A stretch of 64,000 bases of DNA from Spongiibacter sp. IMCC21906. Lineage in GTDB: Bacteria; Pseudomonadota; Gammaproteobacteria; Pseudomonadales; Spongiibacteraceae. A model generated the notes under the pieces. It worked only from the letters and a program-made list of their open reading frames with translations, was not told the origin of the DNA and made no database searches. The stretch is from assembly GCF_001010805.1 (NCBI RefSeq), contig NZ_CP011477.1, positions 2,309,001-2,373,000 on the forward strand, read 5' to 3'. How positions within the stretch are numbered: position 1 is the first letter of the stretch; each line of letters starts with the position of its first letter. Both the position numbers and the translations under genes were made by a program. Positions 8,415 to 17,683 of this stretch are shown piece by piece.

Positions 8415-9008
8415 ATGCCCCCAAATAACCGCCCCGAGCTCGTACTAGCGTCTCAATCGCCATATCGACGCGCCCTACTCGAAAAACTGGGTTTACGGGT
8501 GCGCTGCCGACCAGCCGATATTGATGAAAGCCCTCTTCCTCAAGAAACCCCGGCGAAAACCGCACTACGGCTAGCCGAGGAAAAAGCGAGGGCATTGGCC
8601 CCCTACGAGCCTAATGCGCTAATTATCGCTGGCGATCAGCTCGCCGAGCTTGACGGCAATGCACTAGGCAAACCCCTGACAACAGCCAACGCCAGAGACC
8701 AACTTAGCCGCTGTTCAGGAAAGAGCGTGGTATTTCATACGGCACTGTGCCTATTAAATTCAGCAACAGGCCAAAGCCGTCAACTAATAGACCCGGTCGT
8801 GGTCAACTTTCGGCCACTCAGCCGCACCTATATAGACGCCTACCTAGAGAAAGAAGATGTGCTGGACTGCGCTGGCAGCTTTAAGTGCGAGGGCTTGGGG
8901 ATCTGCTTATTTGAAAGCATTCAAGCCAATGACCCAAACACTCTACAAGGACTACCCCTTATCCAGCTAATTACCCTATTACAGGCCGAGAACTATTCGC
9001 TTTTTTGA
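8415..9008 (+). CDS. yceF: Maf-family nucleotide pyrophosphatase, YceF subtype
   Basis: House-cleaning enzyme that hydrolyses modified nucleotides; YceF relatives are known to prefer m7GTP. The 197 residues begin with ELVLASQSPYRRALLEKLGL, the Maf P-site, followed by DIDESP, GDQLAELDGNALGKP, and the C-terminal DCAGSFKCEGLG and DPNTLQGLPLI. The last two blocks match YceF more closely than YhdE. It is divergent from yceD with 148 bases between them. In P. aeruginosa, as I recall, sppA lies between maf and the HAD gene; here it is absent. Confidence 0.93.
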   Translation: MPPNNRPELVLASQSPYRRALLEKLGLRVRCRPADIDESPLPQETPAKTALRLAEEKARALAPYEPNALIIAGDQLAELDGNALGKPLTTANARDQLSRCSGKSVVFHTALCLLNSATGQSRQLIDPVVVNFRPLSRTYIDAYLEKEDVLDCAGSFKCEGLGICLFESIQANDPNTLQGLPLIQLITLLQAENYSLF

Positions 9009-9028
9009 TAAGCGACCAAACAACCCCA

Positions 9029-9706
9029 CTATCGGCCTAATTCCAATACAGAAGATCGGCCCGCCTCCATCGCCGCTACGATAGCGACCAATTCCTCAAA
9101 GGCATCCATCACCGCCACCGGCTGCCAGCGCCGCAGCCGGTCAGAATGATGCGCACCATATGACACCCCCACACTCGGCATGCCGATACGACTGGCCATT
9201 TCCAGGTCGTACTCAGTATCACCCACCATCAGCGCAGCCTCTGGTGCCACTGCAAAGGCCTCACAGAGTTGAGCCAACATTAAAGGATCGGGTTTAGACG
9301 CGGTTTCATCTGCACAGCGACTGGCTGAAAACAAATTTGATACCGGCAAGTTACCAAAAACCCGATCAAGCCCCCGTCGACTCTTACCGGTTGCCACACA
9401 CAAAGTGTGTCCAGCCTCTTTAAGAGCATAAAGAGTTGCCTCCACCCCAGGAAAAAACCCACACGGCTTTATATCTGCCAGCAAAAACTGCTTTACATAG
9501 GCCTCTCTTAACAAAAGCACTTCAGCCGTAGAAAGGTCGGGATAGAGTGTTTGGATCGCCAAACTTAACTCCAAGCCAATAATATTGCGGATTTCTACAT
9601 TACTGCAAAGGGGATGACCGCAATCTTTTGCAGCCAGCTGCATACACGACACGATCTTTTCTGCCGAGTCTAAAATAGTGCCGTCCCAATCAAAAATAAT
9701 AAGCAT
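9029..9706 (-). CDS. HAD-superfamily hydrolase, phosphoglycolate-phosphatase-like
   Basis: Haloacid dehalogenase-type phosphatase of 225 residues. Motif I is FDWDGTILDS (nucleophile Asp6, acid Asp8), motif II includes VATGKSRRG, motif III the Lys in ASKPDP, and motif IV VGDTEYDLEMA. The alpha-helical cap (about 15-85) places it in the subfamily IA group with phosphoglycolate phosphatases. The substrate cannot be read from sequence. Its ATG overlaps the rluC stop by one base (TAATG), so it is coupled to rluC, an arrangement conserved in pseudomonads. Confidence 0.9.
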   Translation of the reverse strand: MLIIFDWDGTILDSAEKIVSCMQLAAKDCGHPLCSNVEIRNIIGLELSLAIQTLYPDLSTAEVLLLREAYVKQFLLADIKPCGFFPGVEATLYALKEAGHTLCVATGKSRRGLDRVFGNLPVSNLFSASRCADETASKPDPLMLAQLCEAFAVAPEAALMVGDTEYDLEMASRIGMPSVGVSYGAHHSDRLRRWQPVAVMDAFEELVAIVAAMEAGRSSVLELGR

Positions 9707-10662
9707 TACAAGACAATACCTGAGGCTTTTAAAAAAGCTTGCAGCTCTTCAGGCAATGGTGCCTGCACACTAATCCGACGCCCCTCAAGACTGAACACCA
9801 AACTCTCAGCATGCAAAAATAAACGCCGCAAGCCCCGCTGCTTAGCCAATCTATTCGCCTCATCGTCGCCATATTTATCATCACCCAAAATAGCGTGCCC
9901 GGCGTGAAGGCAATGGGCGCGAATTTGGTGGGTACGTCCGGTAACAGGGCGCGCTTCGACCAAACTCATACCTGTACCGCGAGCCAGCATACTGAAACGG
10001 GTCAGCGCCCGTTTGCCATCCAGCTCAACACGCACCATTCGCTCCCCCGACTGCAACACATTTTTTTGCAACGGCGCATCCACTTGCTGCTTGCGCACCG
10101 GCCACTTCCCTGCCACCGCAGCCAAATAACGCTTTTCGATTGCCGTCTTGCTTTTCAACATTTCGTGTAGCTGCTTTAAAACTGAGCGCTTTTTTGCCAC
10201 CATCACGCAACCAGAGGTATCTCTATCCAGCCGGTGCACCAATTCCAAGTTGCGATATTCGGGAAAAATCTGCCGTAAAGATTCAATCAGCCCCAAAGAA
10301 ACACCGCTGCCGCCGTGCACCGCCAACCCAGAGGGCTTGTTGATAACAATCAATCCCGCGTCTTCGTACAAGATTGCATCACGAATTCGCTCAGAAAAAC
10401 TCTCAGAAACCGGCATCACGGCAGCCTTCTCTGGCAACCGCACTGGTGGAATACGAATAATATCGCCACCATTTAACTTGTAATCCGGTTTAACTCGCGA
10501 CTTGTTTATCCGAACCTCTCCGCGACGCAAAATGTTATAAATCTTAGACTTAGGGACACCTTTTAACTCTCTCATTAAGAAATTATCGATGCGCTGACCG
10601 GCAAAATCTTCGGCAACCGTCACCATTCTTACAGCGGGGTTGATGACTGTTTCCGAGACCAC
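9706..10662 (-). CDS. rluC: 23S rRNA pseudouridine(955/2504/2580) synthase
   Basis: Isomerises three uridines of 23S rRNA. With the GTG start at 10662 the protein has 318 residues, the E. coli length, and GGAG lies six bases upstream. An S4 RNA-binding domain covers about residues 20-75 (QRIDNFLMRELKGVPKSKI). The catalytic Asp146 is in HRLDRDTSGC, with a second conserved block GRTHQIRAH. The frame is open upstream to 10791, but those residues do not look like RluC. It is divergent from rne, as in E. coli and Pseudomonas. Confidence 0.95.
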   Translation of the reverse strand: MVSETVINPAVRMVTVAEDFAGQRIDNFLMRELKGVPKSKIYNILRRGEVRINKSRVKPDYKLNGGDIIRIPPVRLPEKAAVMPVSESFSERIRDAILYEDAGLIVINKPSGLAVHGGSGVSLGLIESLRQIFPEYRNLELVHRLDRDTSGCVMVAKKRSVLKQLHEMLKSKTAIEKRYLAAVAGKWPVRKQQVDAPLQKNVLQSGERMVRVELDGKRALTRFSMLARGTGMSLVEARPVTGRTHQIRAHCLHAGHAILGDDKYGDDEANRLAKQRGLRRLFLHAESLVFSLEGRRISVQAPLPEELQAFLKASGIVL

Positions 10663-11223
10663 AATGTTCTCCTGTAACTCATTGAGTTTGCTATTGAATA
10701 CTGCTATATTCCGGCAGGTAGTGCCTGGGCCCGGTTCCCGCCATAGCTTGGCTATGATGTGAGGGAAAACCGCCAGCCAGTACTGAGGCAAGTTCTGCGG
10801 AACGCTCGCATCGCCTTAAATCATTTTGAACAAGCAGTGCGCCGGCGGCATTCTAGCCTAGAGTCGGCGCATAAATTAATAGTACAGCCGAATTTGTTTA
10901 GTACCGATTTGTGATAGAACTCTGAGAACGCAACGTAGACAACGTTACCAATACTGGCGTGAGATTAACGCCCGATAGTAATAGATGAAACACGCTGCCG
11001 TCGCCCATGATACAGAAAACGGGCGAAGCGGAATAAAATGACTGGAAGATCCAGTCCATGACTGAAGCGGAAAAGTCCGCTTACAAATACTGACAAAGCC
11101 TGATGAAACATGCCAGGTCAACCCTCAGCAATAACTAGGGCCCAGTCACCAGTCAAAAGCGCTTGAAGACGAACCGTCACATGAGCGGACTAGCAAACCC
11201 CGGCAACTCGGGATTTTTAGCTC
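10663..11223 (+). promoter_or_regulatory. rluC/rne intergenic region with hairpin-rich rne leader
   Basis: This 561-base gap has no credible gene. From about 10921 to the rne start it is dense in short perfect hairpins: 10932-10936/10942-10946; 10956-10960/10968-10972; 11001-11006/11021-11026; 11041-11046/11050-11055 (3-base loop); a 7-base stem 11065-11071/11076-11082 with an AAAG loop; and 11199-11202/11209-11212 followed by ATTTTT just before the ATG. The single strands are A-rich. No Shine-Dalgarno is evident at the rne ATG. E. coli rne is autoregulated through its long 5' leader, and this looks like a counterpart. I see no convincing promoter; one probably lies around 10860-10920. Confidence 0.65.
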
Positions 11224-14181
11224 ATGAAAAGAATGTTAATCAATGCAACTCAACCAGAAGAGTTGCGTGTTGCCCTCGTAGACGGGCAGCGTTTATACGA
11301 TCTGGATATTGAAAACCGGACACGGGTTCAAAAAAAGGCCAACATCTATAAAGGCACCATCACCCGGGTTGAACCCAGCCTAGAGGCAGCATTTGTCGAC
11401 TTTGGCGCCGAGCGCCACGGTTTTCTCCCCCTCAAAGAGATTTCTAAAGAATATTTCTACCGCAACCCCTCTGACGTCAGCGGCCGCGCCAAGATCAAAG
11501 ATCTTGTTAAAGAAGGCACTGAAGTTATCGTTCAGGTTGAAAAAGAAGAACGCGGCAATAAAGGTGCGGCATTAACCACGTTTGTCAGCCTTGCTGGCCG
11601 CTACATGGTTTTAATGCCCAATAATCCTCGTGCTGGCGGCATCTCTCGTCGCATTGAGGGCGAAGATCGTAGCGCCCTCAAAGACGCACTCAGCAGCATC
11701 ACTATTCCCGATGGCATGGGCGTTATCGTCCGCACCGCTGGTGTTGGTCGCAGCTCCGAAGAACTGCAATGGGATTTGGACTACCTCCTTCATCTCGCCG
11801 CAGCGATCAAACAAGCTGGTGCAGAACGCAAAGCGCCTATTCTAATTCTGCAAGAAAGCAACGTCATCATTCGCGCCATCCGAGACTACTTACGCGATGA
11901 TATCGACCAAGTCCTTATCGACGGCGAAGACTCTTACAACGAAGCCATGCACTTTGTTGAGCAGGTCATGCCGCACTTTAAAAACAAGGTCCGTTTTTAC
12001 CAGGATCCCGTCCCATTATTTAATCGCTACCAAATAGAAAGTCAGATTGAGTCCGCGTTTACCCGCGAAGTACAGCTTCCCTCCGGTGGCTCCATCGTAA
12101 TCGATCCCACCGAAGCGCTAGTCTCTATCGATATCAACTCCGCCCGCGCAACCAAAGGCGGCGATATCGAAGAAACAGCCTTACAAACCAACCTAGAGGC
12201 GGCTGACGAAATCGCACGGCAATTACGACTGCGTGATATCGGCGGCCTAATTGTGGTCGACTTTATCGACATGATGGCTGCCCGCAACCAGCGGGAAGTC
12301 GAAAACCGCGTCAAAGACGCCATGGAAGCCGATCGCGCCCGAGTTCAGGTGGGCCGAATCTCCCGCTTTGGCCTTTTAGAAATGTCTCGCCAGCGCCTGC
12401 GTCCATCCTTGGGCGAAACCAGCGCCAAAGTATGCCCTCGCTGCAGCGGTCAAGGCACCATTCGCGACACCAAATCACTTGCGCTGTCTATTCTGCGTTT
12501 GGTTGAAGAAGAAGCCAATAAAGAAAAGAGCGCCGAAATCCGCGCTATCGTGCCTGTAAACGTGGGGGCCTACCTGCTGAATGAAAAGCGTGAAGCGATT
12601 CACGGCATCGAGCAACGCAGCTCTGTGCGTCTTGTCATCATTCCAACACCGACGCTGGACACACCCCATTTTGATGTTCAACGGTTGCGAGGCGACGATC
12701 TCACTGACGAATCTGAAGTGAGCTACAAAATTGCCTCTGAACTAGAGTCTGAGGCCGATGAATTTGAGCAAGACGCAGCCGCAATCCAACCTGCGCCCGC
12801 TGCGGTTGTTCGCACACTGGCTCCCAAGGCACCTGCTCCGGCACCTGCCAGCCCCACCCAAGAAGCAGCTGCAGACACCCCTGCCGCTACTGCCGCAACA
12901 CCCAAAAAGAAAGACAACGGCCAACCCGGCTTCTTCAGCCGATTAGGTAAAGGGCTTGCCACTTTATTTGCCGGCGAGCCACCAAAAATCGACACCCCAG
13001 CGGTTAAACCCACTTCTACCCCAGAAGAAAACAGCGACGGCAACAGCAATCGTCAAAACCGCAACAGCAATGACCGCCGCAACCAGCGCAACCGCAATAA
13101 CAACCGTCGTGGCAGTGATAACCGCCCGAACCGTAACCGCAACAATCGGGATGACGACAACAGTCAAATTGACAACGAGCAAGTACAGGCTAAAAAAGAA
13201 AGAAAGCCTGTAGCAGAAAAAGCCAACGAACAGCAGGACGACAGCCAGCGCCCGAAACGTCGTCCCAATAATCGCAAACCACGCGGCCCCCAAGAGCGTC
13301 GTCGCAGTAAAGCGCCAGAGGGAGAGCTCCCTGTAGAACAACGCAGCGATTCCACTGCCGACGCGGTAGCGGCAGAAGCACCATCAAAAAATGACGCCGC
13401 CGAACCCAAGCCACGTCGCGAGCGCAAAACTGAAAAGCCCGCTGCCAAAGCAAAGCCCAGCGAGCCGACGGCACAGGCTAAGGTAGAAACCAGCAAAACG
13501 GATACTGAAGCGTCTGAAAAACCGGCTGAAACCGTTGCTAAAAAAGTCAATTCAGTACCTGAGCAACAAGCAGAACGCTCAGCCGAAACCGCTACCCCAG
13601 CTGAAGCCGAACCAAAAGCATCAGAACCGGCAAAAGAACCCGCTGCGACTGAAGAGGCGCCGGTTACCGCACCGAAAGTCACTACTGAAGAATCAGCAAC
13701 GCTTACTGAAGCCGAAACGCCAACCCAAGAGGCTGAACCAGCAACAGTAGATGCCGTTGCTGAAGAGCCCTCTACGACCGAAGAAACCCCAGCTGTAGAG
13801 AAAGCACCGGAAGCGCCTGCCTTGCAAGATCGTGAAGCAGCAAATACCGAGGCGAATAAGCCAGAACCGGCCATCACGCCCGCCCCTTCAGAAAATGCCC
13901 CGCAGGTTCAGCCTGTTAGCGTTGAAGAGAGCACGACTCCCGAGGTGGCCACAACGCCAGCGGCACCGCGCGCAGAGGAAGCCGCTGCAACCACGAGCAC
14001 AGAACAGCTTCGCCCTATGGGCCGCGCTGCAAATGATCCGCGGGTGAGCCCAAAACCTATGACTGAACTGCAGATCACCACTGACCGTCCACAGCCCCCG
14101 GCTCTAGACCGTAATATTGTGGCGCAGCCAGACCCCAATCGGCCTGCCTTGCCGCGTGCAGCTAACGATCCTCGCAATTAA
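11224..14181 (+). CDS. rne: Ribonuclease E
   Basis: Essential endoribonuclease and degradosome scaffold. The 985 residues start [20 protein letters not shown]. The S1 domain lies at about 38-120, the 5'-sensor/RNase H-like region follows, metal-binding aspartates are in [11 protein letters not shown] and [11 protein letters not shown], and the Zn-link is CPRCSGQG (near 405). The catalytic half ends near 510. The rest is disordered and low in complexity: a helix-like [16 protein letters not shown] (probably the membrane-targeting helix), an Arg/Asn-rich RNA-binding stretch (about 600-650), then a long Glu/Ala/Pro region. RAANDPR occurs twice near the C-terminus. A terminator follows 20 bases after the stop. 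Confidence 0.97.
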   Translation: MKRMLINATQPEELRVALVDGQRLYDLDIENRTRVQKKANIYKGTITRVEPSLEAAFVDFGAERHGFLPLKEISKEYFYRNPSDVSGRAKIKDLVKEGTEVIVQVEKEERGNKGAALTTFVSLAGRYMVLMPNNPRAGGISRRIEGEDRSALKDALSSITIPDGMGVIVRTAGVGRSSEELQWDLDYLLHLAAAIKQAGAERKAPILILQESNVIIRAIRDYLRDDIDQVLIDGEDSYNEAMHFVEQVMPHFKNKVRFYQDPVPLFNRYQIESQIESAFTREVQLPSGGSIVIDPTEALVSIDINSARATKGGDIEETALQTNLEAADEIARQLRLRDIGGLIVVDFIDMMAARNQREVENRVKDAMEADRARVQVGRISRFGLLEMSRQRLRPSLGETSAKVCPRCSGQGTIRDTKSLALSILRLVEEEANKEKSAEIRAIVPVNVGAYLLNEKREAIHGIEQRSSVRLVIIPTPTLDTPHFDVQRLRGDDLTDESEVSYKIASELESEADEFEQDAAAIQPAPAAVVRTLAPKAPAPAPASPTQEAAADTPAATAATPKKKDNGQPGFFSRLGKGLATLFAGEPPKIDTPAVKPTSTPEENSDGNSNRQNRNSNDRRNQRNRNNNRRGSDNRPNRNRNNRDDDNSQIDNEQVQAKKERKPVAEKANEQQDDSQRPKRRPNNRKPRGPQERRRSKAPEGELPVEQRSDSTADAVAAEAPSKNDAAEPKPRRERKTEKPAAKAKPSEPTAQAKVETSKTDTEASEKPAETVAKKVNSVPEQQAERSAETATPAEAEPKASEPAKEPAATEEAPVTAPKVTTEESATLTEAETPTQEAEPATVDAVAEEPSTTEETPAVEKAPEAPALQDREAANTEANKPEPAITPAPSENAPQVQPVSVEESTTPEVATTPAAPRAEEAAATTSTEQLRPMGRAANDPRVSPKPMTELQITTDRPQPPALDRNIVAQPDPNRPALPRAANDPRN

Positions 14182-14201
14182 TCAATCGCGTTGAATACCC
14201 A

Positions 14202-14226
14202 AGCCCGGCACATGCCGGGCTTTTTT
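14202..14226 (+). terminator. Rho-independent terminator of rne
   Basis: AGCCCGGCA and TGCCGGGCT form a stem around a two-base loop (the effective loop is probably four), followed by six T. It lies 20 bases after the rne stop. Confidence 0.93.
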
Positions 14227-14310
14227 GTATCTGCTGGTTAAAAAACATACACCGAAAATAGGCATATCACTGCCATCAACCTGATTTTTAAGTTCTTTTT
14301 TCAACGATGC

Positions 14311-14338
14311 TTGTTTCCAAATACAAGCTCTGTATAAT
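14311..14338 (+). promoter_or_regulatory. Promoter of tRNA-Ser
   Basis: TTGTTT (14311-14316) and TATAAT (14333-14338) are spaced by 16 bases. The tRNA begins 12 bases after the -10 box, and the intervening sequence is GC-rich, as expected for a stable-RNA promoter. Confidence 0.7.
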
Positions 14339-14350
14339 TCGCCCTGCTGC

Positions 14351-14440
14351 GGAGGGGTGGCAGAGTGGTCGAATGCACCGGTCTTGAAAACCGGCGTTGG
14401 TTTATCCCAACCCAGGGTTCAAATCCCTGCCCCTCCGCCA
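14351..14440 (+). tRNA. tRNA-Ser (anticodon TGA)
   Basis: A class II tRNA of 90 bases with encoded CCA. The acceptor GGAGGGG pairs with CCCCTCC before GCCA, the anticodon stem-loop CCGGTCTTGAAAACCGG presents TGA, and a long variable arm (GTTGG...CCAAC) is present. The T-loop GGTTCAAATCC is standard. It decodes UCA and other UCN codons. Confidence 0.97.
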
Positions 14441-14530
14441 CTTCTTATCCCTCCGGTTTTACTTTGCATTCCCCCCTTTAGCCAGTATCATTTAACTCTA
14501 CTGTTTCTGTGACTGCTTTGGAGTCAACAA

Positions 14531-15202
14531 ATGCAAGAGAAAACCCTGTATCACGCTCAGAGCCAAGCAACGTCGGCACTGGACACCAGTAAGGTACTTC
14601 GCAATACCTATTTGTTACTCGGCATGACTTTGCTGAATAGCGCGGTATTTACCGGTATTGCCATGGCTCTGAACATCGGCCACGGCACCGCATTGGTCCT
14701 GTCTTTGGTTGGTCTTGGCATGTTATTTGTGGTTCATAAAACCGCAGAGTCCAGCAAAGGCCTCATTGCTGTTTTTGCCTTTACTGGATTATTGGGCGCA
14801 GCACTAGGCCCCATGCTTCAAGCTTATTTATCACTGCCAAATGGCACCGAGCTAGTAATGCAAGCTCTTGGTGGAACCGCACTGGTGTTCTTCGGTTTGT
14901 CGGCGTATGCCTTAACCACACGTAAGGATTTTTCCTTCCTCGGCGGCTTTCTGATGGTTGGCCTGCTGGTCATTGTGGTTGCCAGCATCGCTAATATCTT
15001 CTTCCAAATGCCTGCAGCGTCTCTGGCTATATCTGCAGCAGCCGTTTTCATTATGTCTGGTTTGATTTTGTTTGATACCAGCCGAATCATCCATGGCGGC
15101 GAAACCAACTATATTCGTGCCACGGTTGCGCTATATTTAGACATCTACAATCTATTTATTCACCTCTTGCACTTGCTAGGCGTGTTTAGCGGCGACGATT
15201 AA
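14531..15202 (+). CDS. yccA: Bax inhibitor-1 / YccA family membrane protein
   Basis: Inner-membrane protein of 223 residues with seven hydrophobic segments starting near residue 25. The E. coli YccA is a substrate and modulator of the FtsH protease. The C-terminal block MSGLILFDTSRIIHGGETNYIRATVALYLDIYNLF has the charged residues typical of the family; SRIIHGGE and LYLDIYNLF are its most conserved parts. It precedes tusDCBE, an order also seen in pseudomonads, but a GC-rich hairpin lies between them and no functional link to thiolation is known to me. Confidence 0.93.
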   Translation: MQEKTLYHAQSQATSALDTSKVLRNTYLLLGMTLLNSAVFTGIAMALNIGHGTALVLSLVGLGMLFVVHKTAESSKGLIAVFAFTGLLGAALGPMLQAYLSLPNGTELVMQALGGTALVFFGLSAYALTTRKDFSFLGGFLMVGLLVIVVASIANIFFQMPAASLAISAAAVFIMSGLILFDTSRIIHGGETNYIRATVALYLDIYNLFIHLLHLLGVFSGDD

Positions 15203-15215
15203 GGCACTCAACTTT

Positions 15216-15239
15216 GCTCCGGCCTAGCAAGGCCGGAGC
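15216..15239 (+). terminator. Possible terminator after yccA
   Basis: A perfect nine-base stem, GCTCCGGCC / GGCCGGAGC, with loop TAGCAA. The following sequence is CTCTTCTCTCT without a clean T run, so it may be a weak terminator or an mRNA-end hairpin. Confidence 0.55.
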
Positions 15240-15275
15240 GCTCTTCTCTCTGCTCAAAGATCCCCTCGGCACCAA

Positions 15276-15677
15276 ATGACGCTTACATACGCGATCCTGA
15301 TCACCAGCGCCCCCTCAGATCCTTGCAGCATGACGGCATACCACTTTGCTCAGACCTTGCTGGATAAAGGTCATCAATTGTCGATGATATTTTTCTTCAA
15401 TGATGGCGTTCATCATGCCAACGCGTTCACCACCCCCCCGCAAGATGAGCCGTCCCCAGTTCAGCAATGGCACAAGCTTCATGAAGAGCGCGGTGTCGCG
15501 CTGAAAGCCTGTATTTCAAGTGCCTTACGCCGAGGAATTTGCGACCCAGCAGAGCAAGCTCGATACGAACTACCTGGCAACAACCTCGATACAGCCTTTG
15601 AAATTGCTGGACTGGGGCAGTGGGTAGAAGCGTGCATTGAAGCTGACCGCGTTATTCGCTTTGGGGCGATATCGTGA
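15276..15677 (+). CDS. tusD: Sulfurtransferase complex subunit TusD
   Basis: DsrE-like subunit of the TusBCD complex, which relays persulfide sulfur from TusA to TusE and on to MnmA for 2-thiolation of tRNA wobble uridines. The 133 residues carry the conserved acceptor cysteine Cys79 in LKACISSALRRG. The N-terminal YAILITSAP and the FFFNDGVHHAN region are characteristic. It starts the tusDCBE run, and the tusC GTG overlaps its TGA stop by four bases. Confidence 0.94.
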   Translation: MTLTYAILITSAPSDPCSMTAYHFAQTLLDKGHQLSMIFFFNDGVHHANAFTTPPQDEPSPVQQWHKLHEERGVALKACISSALRRGICDPAEQARYELPGNNLDTAFEIAGLGQWVEACIEADRVIRFGAIS

Positions 15678-16027
15678 AGTTTTTATATATTTTCAGCCAA
15701 CCGCCCTATTCCAGCCCTATCGCCAAAGCAGCGTTAGATATGGCCTTAGCCAGCGCCGCATTCGACCAAGACGTTAGCTTGGCTTTTGTCGGCGAAGGCC
15801 TTCTACAATTAATCCAGCATCAACAGCCATCCGGCCCCCATAAGAAATCCCAGCTCGGTGCCATTAATGCCCTGCCTTTATACGACATCTCGCAGGTGTA
15901 TTATCTGCAGAAGGACTTAGCGCAGTTAGGCCTACACGCTGATACCCTCGTTAAACATGCATCTGGCCTAGACCAGGCCGGGTTGCAACGGCTAATCGCC
16001 CAAAGTGAGCGGGTACAAAGCTTTTGA
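15674..16027 (+). CDS. tusC: Sulfurtransferase complex subunit TusC
   Basis: DsrF-like subunit of the TusBCD heterohexamer. The 117 residues start at a GTG in the overlap GTGA with tusD, and show the family pattern FLYIFSQPPYSSPIAKAALD and DVSLAFVGEGLLQL. TusC normally lacks a catalytic cysteine, and this copy has none at all. Its role is probably structural within the sulfur relay complex. Confidence 0.93.
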   Translation: MKFLYIFSQPPYSSPIAKAALDMALASAAFDQDVSLAFVGEGLLQLIQHQQPSGPHKKSQLGAINALPLYDISQVYYLQKDLAQLGLHADTLVKHASGLDQAGLQRLIAQSERVQSF

Positions 16028-16067
16028 GAAAGACGAGACTGAACGGGCTGATATCAAGAGCATCACA

Positions 16068-16325
16068 ATGACATTACATATTTTGCAAACTCGCCAAAGC
16101 TTACAACGAGCATTGCCTGCGATTGCTGCCGAAGACTGCCTTCTCCTCTTGGCGGATGCCTGTTATTTGGCATTAAGCGATACCTTACCAAAATCACACA
16201 GCGTTTATGCGCTGACTGATGACGCGATATTGCGAGGCATTACGCTCCCTGACACAATTTCGGGAATCGATATGGCTGAATTTGTCGAGCTGAGCGGCCA
16301 GCACACCCACAGCGCAAGTTGGTAA
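16068..16325 (+). CDS. tusB: Sulfurtransferase complex subunit TusB
   Basis: DsrH-like third subunit of TusBCD, 85 residues, slightly short for the family. It begins MTLHILQTRQSLQRAL and continues with the DCLLLLADACYLAL hydrophobic strand. The frame is open upstream to 16005, overlapping tusC, but the ATG at 16068 gives the normal N-terminus. It lies 40 bases after tusC and one base before tusE. The position fixes the call more firmly than the short, divergent sequence. Confidence 0.88.
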   Translation: MTLHILQTRQSLQRALPAIAAEDCLLLLADACYLALSDTLPKSHSVYALTDDAILRGITLPDTISGIDMAEFVELSGQHTHSASW

Positions 16326-16326
16326 C

Positions 16327-16662
16327 ATGACCGTCCTTGTCGTAGGCCAACGTAGCGTTGCACTGGATAAAGATGGCTTTTTAAAACAGCTCTCAGACTG
16401 GGACAGAACTGTCGCCACGGTCCTGGCCGAATCAGAAGGTATTTCCTTAACACCAGCTCACTGGCAATTGATTGAGCTGGTACAGCGTTATTACCACGAG
16501 TTCGGTCTTTCTCCAGCAATGCGCCCACTGGTAAAATACGCCCGCATTAACCTTGATGAAGATAAAGGTACAAGCCTTTATTTTCTCAGCCTTTTTCCCG
16601 GCAGCCCGGCTAAAATATTAAGCAAGCTTGCCGGCCTCCCACGACCGGATAACTGCCTGTAA
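16327..16662 (+). CDS. tusE: Sulfur carrier protein TusE (DsrC family)
   Basis: Final carrier that takes sulfur from TusBCD and hands it to MnmA during 2-thiouridine synthesis. The 111 residues match the DsrC fold: DGFLKQLSDWD, LTPAHWQLIELVQRYYHEFGLSP, and a C-terminus PRPDNCL with the penultimate conserved cysteine. The second cysteine found about ten residues upstream in true DsrC is missing, which identifies TusE and not a sulfite-reductase partner. It overlaps the next gene by one base. Confidence 0.94.
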   Translation: MTVLVVGQRSVALDKDGFLKQLSDWDRTVATVLAESEGISLTPAHWQLIELVQRYYHEFGLSPAMRPLVKYARINLDEDKGTSLYFLSLFPGSPAKILSKLAGLPRPDNCL

Positions 16663-17654
16663 TGTCTATGACGATTGAACACCCATTTGCCCAGTACGTT
16701 CGCATTCTTGGCAAAGGCAAAACCGGCTCCCGCTCCTTAAACCGCGACGAAGCCAAAACAGCCATGACCATGATACTGAATGGCGACGTTGAGGATGTGC
16801 AGCTCGGCGCTTTTTTGATGCTGTTACGAGTCAAAGAAGAAAGTCCTGAAGAACTCGCTGGGTTTGTTGATGCTGTAAGAGCAAACATTCAGGCTCCAAC
16901 GATGACCGTCGACCTGGACTGGGCCAGCTACGCAGGCAAGCGCCGCCAACAAGCTTGGTATCTGTTGGCGGCGCTTGCACTAGCCGATAGCGGTCTGAAT
17001 GTGGTTATGCATGGCGCCGCTGGCCACACCGCCGAACGCGTTTACAGCGAGCTACTGTTAAAGGAACTTGGCGAAACCATCGCTCACGATTGGTCGTCTG
17101 CACAAGCGGCACTGAACTCACGGAAATTTGTATATCTACCCTTATCCTTCCTCTGCCCCCGGCTCCATCACATGATGGAGATGCGCCAATTATTTGGCTT
17201 GCGCTCCCCGGTACACACCTTATCAAGACTGATAAACCCCTTAGCCGCCAGCTATTCAATGCAAAGCATCTTTCACCCGGCTTATGCCGATAGCCATCAG
17301 CAAGCTGCGGCACTGCTCGGTCAAAAAAATGCGGTGGTGTTTAAAGGCGAAGCCGGTGAAGTAGAGCGTAAACCAGAGGGCTTATGCAAAGTGAAAACCA
17401 TCCGCAATGGCGAACTGGGTGAAGAAAGCTGGCCAAAGATGCTAGAAGGTCGGCAGGAATGGCAAAGCAACTTGAGCGCAGACACCCTCCGCCGTGCATG
17501 GTGCGGCGAATCCGTTCCCGAATACGGCCAGCTGGCAATCTGGGGCACCATGGCTATTGCACTGCAAATGCGTGCCCCCTCCCTCGATCAGTCCAGTGCG
17601 CTCAGTCTAGCCAAAGATATTTGGCAGCAACGCAATCAAAACAGACTGAGCTAG
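16662..17654 (+). CDS. ybiB: Glycosyl transferase family 3 protein, YbiB/TrpD2-like
   Basis: A 330-residue relative of anthranilate phosphoribosyltransferase. The N-terminal helical domain includes SRSLNRDEAKTAMTMILNGDVEDVQLGAFLMLLRVKEES, where DVEDVQLGAFLMLLR is the typical block. The centre has VVMHGAAGHT in place of the glycine-rich GTGGD loop of TrpD, so tryptophan synthesis is unlikely. E. coli YbiB binds nucleic acid, and that is the best precedent. It is coupled to tusE (TAATG), as in pseudomonads, but no role in thiolation has been shown to my knowledge. Confidence 0.87.
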   Translation: MSMTIEHPFAQYVRILGKGKTGSRSLNRDEAKTAMTMILNGDVEDVQLGAFLMLLRVKEESPEELAGFVDAVRANIQAPTMTVDLDWASYAGKRRQQAWYLLAALALADSGLNVVMHGAAGHTAERVYSELLLKELGETIAHDWSSAQAALNSRKFVYLPLSFLCPRLHHMMEMRQLFGLRSPVHTLSRLINPLAASYSMQSIFHPAYADSHQQAAALLGQKNAVVFKGEAGEVERKPEGLCKVKTIRNGELGEESWPKMLEGRQEWQSNLSADTLRRAWCGESVPEYGQLAIWGTMAIALQMRAPSLDQSSALSLAKDIWQQRNQNRLS

Positions 17655-17683
17655 TCTCTTACCTTTCGACATAGCGAATAACA

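Noticed and set aside
13164-13877. A 237-codon open frame on the minus strand inside rne
   Set aside because: It is opposite the low-complexity Ala/Glu/Pro tail of RNase E, and its Ser/Ala/Gly-rich translation is a by-product of that composition.
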